64,000 bases of DNA from contig NZ_MZXV01000010.1 in the NCBI RefSeq assembly GCF_003253745.1, positions 62,001 through 126,000 on the forward strand, in the 5' to 3' direction. The number at the start of each line of letters is the position of its first letter. Position 1 is the first letter of the stretch. Positions 60,277 through 64,000 of this stretch are shown piece by piece. The DNA is from Mesorhizobium kowhaii (GTDB lineage Bacteria; Pseudomonadota; Alphaproteobacteria; Rhizobiales; Rhizobiaceae). The notes under the pieces were generated by a model. That model was not told the origin of the DNA and did not search any database. It worked only from the letters and a program-made list of their open reading frames with translations. A program made the position numbers and the translations under genes.

Positions 60277-62943
60277 TCAGGCTGCCTCCAGCGCCGCCTT
60301 GACCGCGGCGATCGCATCACTGGCTTTCGAAGCGTCGGGGCCACCGGCCTGCGCCATGTCGGGCCGCCCGCCGCCGCCCTGACCGCCCAATGCGGCGGAG
60401 GCCACGCGCACCAGATCGACGGCGCTGAAACGGCTTAACAGATCATCGGTGACAGCGACCACGACGCTCGCCTTGTTGTCCTCGCCGGCGCCGACGAAGA
60501 CGACGACGCCGGAACCGAGCGAGCTCTTGCCGGCATCGGCCAGCGGCTTCAGATCCTTCGGCGAAACACCCGAGACCGCCTTGCCGAGGAAGCCGACGCC
60601 CGCCACCGTCTCGTTCTCGGCCGGCGCACCCGCCGCGGCTCCGCCGCCCAGCGCCAGTTTCTTGCGCGCTTCGGACAGTTCCTTCTCGAGCTTCTTGCGC
60701 TCGTCGAGCAGCGCCTCGACACGCGCCGGCACGTCGGCCGGCGAGATCTTCAGCGTCGCGGCGACCGATTTCAAACGCCGGTCCTGCTCGTCGAGATGCT
60801 TGCGTGCGGCTTCGCCGGTCAAAGCCTCGATGCGGCGCACGCCGGCGGCGACCGCGCTGTCCGACACGACACGCACCAGACCGATATCACCGGTCGCCCT
60901 GACATGCGTGCCGCCGCAGAGCTCGACCGAATAGGGCCGGTTGGCCTTGGCGCCATGCAGGCCGGTGCCCATCGACACGACGCGCACTTCATCGCCGTAC
61001 TTCTCGCCAAACAGCGCCATGGCGCCTTCGGCAATGGCGTCGTCGACCGACATCAGGCGCGTGCTCACCGGGCCGTTCTGGACGACGATCTCGTTCGCCA
61101 TGCGCTCGACCTCTTCGAGATCCTCTGCTGAAATCGGCTTGTTGTGCGAGATGTCGAAGCGCAGGCGCTCGGGCGCGACCAGCGAACCCTTCTGCGCGAC
61201 ATGGCTGCCCAACACCTCGCGCAGCGCCTCATGGATCAGATGCGTCGCGGAATGGTTCGCGCGTAGCCTGGAGCGCCTGATATGGTCGACCTTCAGCTCG
61301 ACGGCAGCGCCCGTCTTGACTGTGCCGCTGACCACCTTGCCGAGATGGACGAACAGCCCATCGGCCTTCTTCTGCGTATCGGAAATCTCGATCGAGAAGC
61401 CCTCGCCAGAAATGACGCCGGTGTCGCCCATCTGGCCGCCGGACTCGGCATAGAACGGCGTCTGGTTGACGACCACGGCAACCGCGTCACCCTTGCTTGC
61501 GCTGTCGACGGTCTTGCCGTCCCGGACAAGCGCCTGGATGAGGCCTTCCGCCTGCTCGGTCTCGTAGCCGAGGAATTCGGTGGCGCCGGCCTTCTCGCGC
61601 ACCGGGAACCAGACACTCTCGGTGGCCGCGTCACCGGAGCCTGCCCAGTGGGCGCGTGCTTCGGTCTTCTGCCGCTCCATGGCATTGGTGAAACCGGCAA
61701 GATCGACCGAGATGCTGCGCTGGCGCAGCGCGTCCTGCGTCAGGTCGAGCGGGAATCCGTAAGTGTCGTAGAGCTTGAAGGCCGTCTCGCCATCCAGCAT
61801 GTCGCCTGCGTGCAGCGTTTCCGTCGCCTCCGCAAGCAGGCCGAGGCCGCGCACCAGCGTCTTGCGGAACCGCGTTTCCTCGAGTTTCAGGGTCTCGGTT
61901 ATCAACTGTTCGCCGCGCACCAGCTCCGGATAGGCCTGGCCCATCTCGCGCACCAGGGCCGGCACCAGGCGCCACATCAGCGGATCGCGGGCACCGAGCA
62001 ACTGCGCATGGCGCATGGCGCGGCGCATGATGCGACGCAGGACATAGCCACGGCCTTCGTTCGAGGGCAGCACGCCATCGGCGACCAGGAAGGAGGACGA
62101 GCGCAAATGATCGGCAATGACGCGGAAGGATGCGACCGTCTCCTTGTCGGGACCGTGCCCGATGGCGGACGACGCCGCGTCGATCAGGTGACGGAACAGA
62201 TCGGTCTCAAAGACGCTCTCCACCCCTTGCAGGATGGACGCCATGCGCTCCAGGCCCAAGCCGGTGTCGATCGACGGGCGCGGCAGGTCGATACGCTCCT
62301 CCTTCGTCACCTGTTCATACTGCATGAACACCAGGTTCCAGAATTCGAGGAAACGGTCGCCATCCTCCTCCGGGCTGCCTGGAGGGCCGCCCCAGATGTG
62401 TTCGCCGCGGTCGATGAAGATCTCCGAGCACGGCCCACAAGGTCCGGTGTCGCCCATCGCCCAGAAATTGTCCGAGGTCGCGATGCGAATGATGCGGTCG
62501 TCGGAAAACCCGGCGATCTTCTTCCAGAAGCCGGCCGCCTCATCGTCCGTGTGATAGACGGTGACCAGCAGCTTGTCCTTGTTCAGCCCGAATTCCTTGG
62601 TGATCAGGTTCCAGGCGAGCTCGATGGCGCGCTCCTTGAAGTAGTCGCCAAAGGAGAAATTGCCCAGCATCTCGAAGAAGGTCAGATGGCGCGCGGTGTA
62701 GCCGACATTGTCGAGGTCGTTGTGCTTGCCGCCGGCGCGAACGCTCTTCTGGGCGGTCGAGGCGCGCGAATAGGGCCGCTTCTCCAATCCAGTGAAGACG
62801 TTCTTGAACTGCACCATGCCGGCGTTGGTGAACATCAGCGTCGGATCGTTGCGCGGCACCAGCGGGCTAGACGCGACGATCTCGTGACCCTCCTTGCGAA
62901 AGTAGTCGAGAAATGTCGACCGGATCTCGTTCACGCCACTCAT
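60277..62943 (-). CDS. alaS: Alanyl-tRNA synthetase
   Basis: 888 residues from ATG 62943 (AAAGG upstream), a full-length enzyme. The class II catalytic core starts [17 protein letters not shown] and [17 protein letters not shown]. The editing domain has the zinc-binding [13 protein letters not shown] and CGGTHV motifs, and the C-Ala domain follows after the coiled coil ([19 protein letters not shown]). It is separated from recA upstream by a repeat and a terminator, and its stop is 10 bp before the start of the SDR-DoxX gene. Confidence 0.97.
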   Translation of the reverse strand: MSGVNEIRSTFLDYFRKEGHEIVASSPLVPRNDPTLMFTNAGMVQFKNVFTGLEKRPYSRASTAQKSVRAGGKHNDLDNVGYTARHLTFFEMLGNFSFGDYFKERAIELAWNLITKEFGLNKDKLLVTVYHTDDEAAGFWKKIAGFSDDRIIRIATSDNFWAMGDTGPCGPCSEIFIDRGEHIWGGPPGSPEEDGDRFLEFWNLVFMQYEQVTKEERIDLPRPSIDTGLGLERMASILQGVESVFETDLFRHLIDAASSAIGHGPDKETVASFRVIADHLRSSSFLVADGVLPSNEGRGYVLRRIMRRAMRHAQLLGARDPLMWRLVPALVREMGQAYPELVRGEQLITETLKLEETRFRKTLVRGLGLLAEATETLHAGDMLDGETAFKLYDTYGFPLDLTQDALRQRSISVDLAGFTNAMERQKTEARAHWAGSGDAATESVWFPVREKAGATEFLGYETEQAEGLIQALVRDGKTVDSASKGDAVAVVVNQTPFYAESGGQMGDTGVISGEGFSIEISDTQKKADGLFVHLGKVVSGTVKTGAAVELKVDHIRRSRLRANHSATHLIHEALREVLGSHVAQKGSLVAPERLRFDISHNKPISAEDLEEVERMANEIVVQNGPVSTRLMSVDDAIAEGAMALFGEKYGDEVRVVSMGTGLHGAKANRPYSVELCGGTHVRATGDIGLVRVVSDSAVAAGVRRIEALTGEAARKHLDEQDRRLKSVAATLKISPADVPARVEALLDERKKLEKELSEARKKLALGGGAAAGAPAENETVAGVGFLGKAVSGVSPKDLKPLADAGKSSLGSGVVVFVGAGEDNKASVVVAVTDDLLSRFSAVDLVRVASAALGGQGGGGRPDMAQAGGPDASKASDAIAAVKAALEAA

Positions 62944-63002
62944 GAATGCTGCCTTTTCGAGAGAACCGCCGGCGAACCGGCGGAAAATGGGCTCTGGGTA
63001 TC

Positions 63003-63106
63003 AAAGCGCGTCGCGCTGAAAACGGATTCAGTCGACGCGCTTTAAGTTTTTGCTTCTATGCATGTCGTTGTCCCAAAACCGCTGCGCACTTTTGGGCGAC
63101 ATCCAT
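63003..63106. repeat. Composite palindromic intergenic repeat, copy 2
   Basis: AAAGCGCGTCG (63003-63013) with CGACGCGCTTT (63033-63043), then ATGCATGTCG (63058-63067) with CGACATCCAT (63097-63106). The same two modules occur at 27047-27148 in the opposite order, so the two copies are inverted relative to each other. It lies between alaS and the recA terminator. Confidence 0.8.
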
Positions 63107-63225
63107 CAGAAAATAGACTTGGCCTTTTAGCGGTCGCACCGCACCCTGTCCAGAAACACGGAATTGGTCCAAATCGCGACTTTTACCAGCCGTTCGAACC
63201 GGGCTGCCCACGAACCCAAAACGAA

Positions 63226-63253
63226 AAACCGCCGGCTCGAAAGCCGGCGGTTT
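63226..63253 (-). terminator. recA: Intrinsic terminator of recA
   Basis: AAACCGCCGGC (63226-63236) and GCCGGCGGTTT (63243-63253) form a perfect 11-bp stem with a 6-base loop. On the minus strand it is followed by TTCGTTTT. It lies 93 bases after the recA stop. Confidence 0.88.
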
Positions 63254-63346
63254 GGAACGCGAAAACACAGAACTCAATTACATAAGCTTGAGATAATGGA
63301 ACAAGATTATGGCCGATCTTCGGCCGGCATCTTGCGCACGAAGTTG

Positions 63347-64000
63347 TTACATCGCGCCGGATTCCTCCTCGAAACCGTCGTCGCCGCTCTCGGCGCCGCC
63401 ATTCTCGAGGAATTTCTCAGCGATCAACCCGGCATTCTGCCTGAGCGCCAGTTCGATCTCGCGCGCCGTGTCGGGATTGTCGCGCAGGAACAGTTTGGCA
63501 TTCTCGCGGCCCTGGCCGAGACGCTGCGAATTGTAGGAGAACCAGGCGCCCGACTTCTCGACCACGCCGGCCTTGACGCCGAGGTCGACCAGTTCGCCGG
63601 TCTTGGACACACCCTCACCATACATGATGTCGAACTCGACCACCTTGAAGGGCGGCGCCAGCTTGTTCTTGACCACCTTGACGCGGGTCTGGTTGCCGAC
63701 GACCTCGTCGCGGTCCTTGACCGAGCCGATGCGGCGGATGTCGAGGCGGACCGAAGCGTAGAATTTCAGCGCATTGCCGCCCGTCGTGGTCTCGGGCGAA
63801 CCGAACATGACGCCGATCTTCATGCGGATCTGGTTGATGAAGATGACCATGGTGTTGGAGCGCGAGATCGATGCGGTCAGCTTGCGCAGCGCCTGGCTCA
63901 TCAGGCGGGCTTGCAGGCCGGGCAGCGAATCGCCCATCTCGCCTTCGATTTCGGCGCGCGGCGTCAGCGCCGCGACCGAATCGACCACCAGCACGTCGAT
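63347..64000 (-). CDS. recA: Recombinase RecA, C-terminal part
   Basis: The last 217 codons are in the window; the frame is open to the right edge. The segment begins within Walker B ([12 protein letters not shown]) and includes the L1 and L2 DNA-binding regions ([32 protein letters not shown]), the KVVKNK block and the acidic C-terminal tail ([15 protein letters not shown]). RecA forms the nucleoprotein filament for homologous recombination and triggers LexA cleavage. The promoter and Walker A motif lie outside the window. The order recA-alaS is common in alphaproteobacteria. Confidence 0.97.
   Translation of the reverse strand: MDVLVVDSVAALTPRAEIEGEMGDSLPGLQARLMSQALRKLTASISRSNTMVIFINQIRMKIGVMFGSPETTTGGNALKFYASVRLDIRRIGSVKDRDEVVGNQTRVKVVKNKLAPPFKVVEFDIMYGEGVSKTGELVDLGVKAGVVEKSGAWFSYNSQRLGQGRENAKLFLRDNPDTAREIELALRQNAGLIAEKFLENGGAESGDDGFEEESGAM

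Noticed and set aside
61282..63045. 587-residue plus-strand open frame opposite alaS
   Set aside because: It lies inside full-length alaS and continues into a palindromic repeat; composition is that of a shadow frame.

Overview
The window reads as a chromosomal segment of an alphaproteobacterium of the order Hyphomicrobiales, most likely Mesorhizobium or a close relative. The reasons are the uniformly high GC, the order of the purine genes (purB ... purC-purS-purQ-purL followed by a BolA-like gene and grxD), the rpsD and recA-alaS-icd neighbourhoods, a DUF1476 (F1-ATPase zeta inhibitor) gene beside purC, and several families of palindromic intergenic repeats of the kind scattered through Mesorhizobium chromosomes. 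This assignment is inferred from memory of gene content; no search was run. I saw no rRNA, tRNA, insertion sequence, prophage or CRISPR array.

Region by region. 1-6400: cell-envelope and small-metabolism genes (GH25 lipoprotein, phosphodiester glycosidase, UppP, GFA, a 2OG-Fe(II) oxygenase, alpha/beta hydrolase, SRPBCC protein, solo ParB-like protein). 6536-12625: a tightly packed plus-strand array, probably one operon: dimethylformamidase-beta-like protein, class III aminotransferase, beta-keto acid cleavage enzyme, DUF523 protein, GNAT acetyltransferase and an acetylpolyamine amidohydrolase. It looks like a catabolic route for an amide, amine or polyamine. 12641-18866: cysteine desulfurase-like protein, aldo/keto reductase, a J-domain-like protein, a 54-residue DUF1127-like gene, DUF1993, DUF1176 and a hydrolase. 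18888-24408: a minus-strand molybdo-flavoenzyme maturation cluster (flavin reductase, MoxR ATPase, CoxE-like VWA protein, XdhC split in two genes, and a fused molybdopterin-binding/nucleotidyltransferase protein) with no dehydrogenase subunits beside it. 24588-26686: a periplasmic binding protein overlapping a P1-family peptidase.

27188-43480: the purine region. purB and purC-purS-purQ-purL are separated by unrelated genes. Most striking is a two-gene insertion between purS and purQ: a divergent pair of an unknown six-helix membrane protein and the RNA 2'-phosphotransferase kptA, whose stop codon overlaps the purQ start. 43615-52600: BolA, GrxD, a Bcr/CflA exporter, an inositol-phosphatase-like protein, TtcA, rpsD with a long structured leader, a minimal RNB ribonuclease, MurI and TrmJ.

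52870-55725: a direct tandem duplication of about 1.42 kb. Each unit carries one secreted right-handed beta-helix protein together with its own promoter region, leader hairpin and terminator. 55804-64000: icd, a glutathione S-transferase, PhzF-like, DUF2269 and SDR-DoxX proteins, alaS and the 3' part of recA. Most long open frames opposite purL, alaS, icd and the aminotransferase are high-GC shadows and are not annotated.
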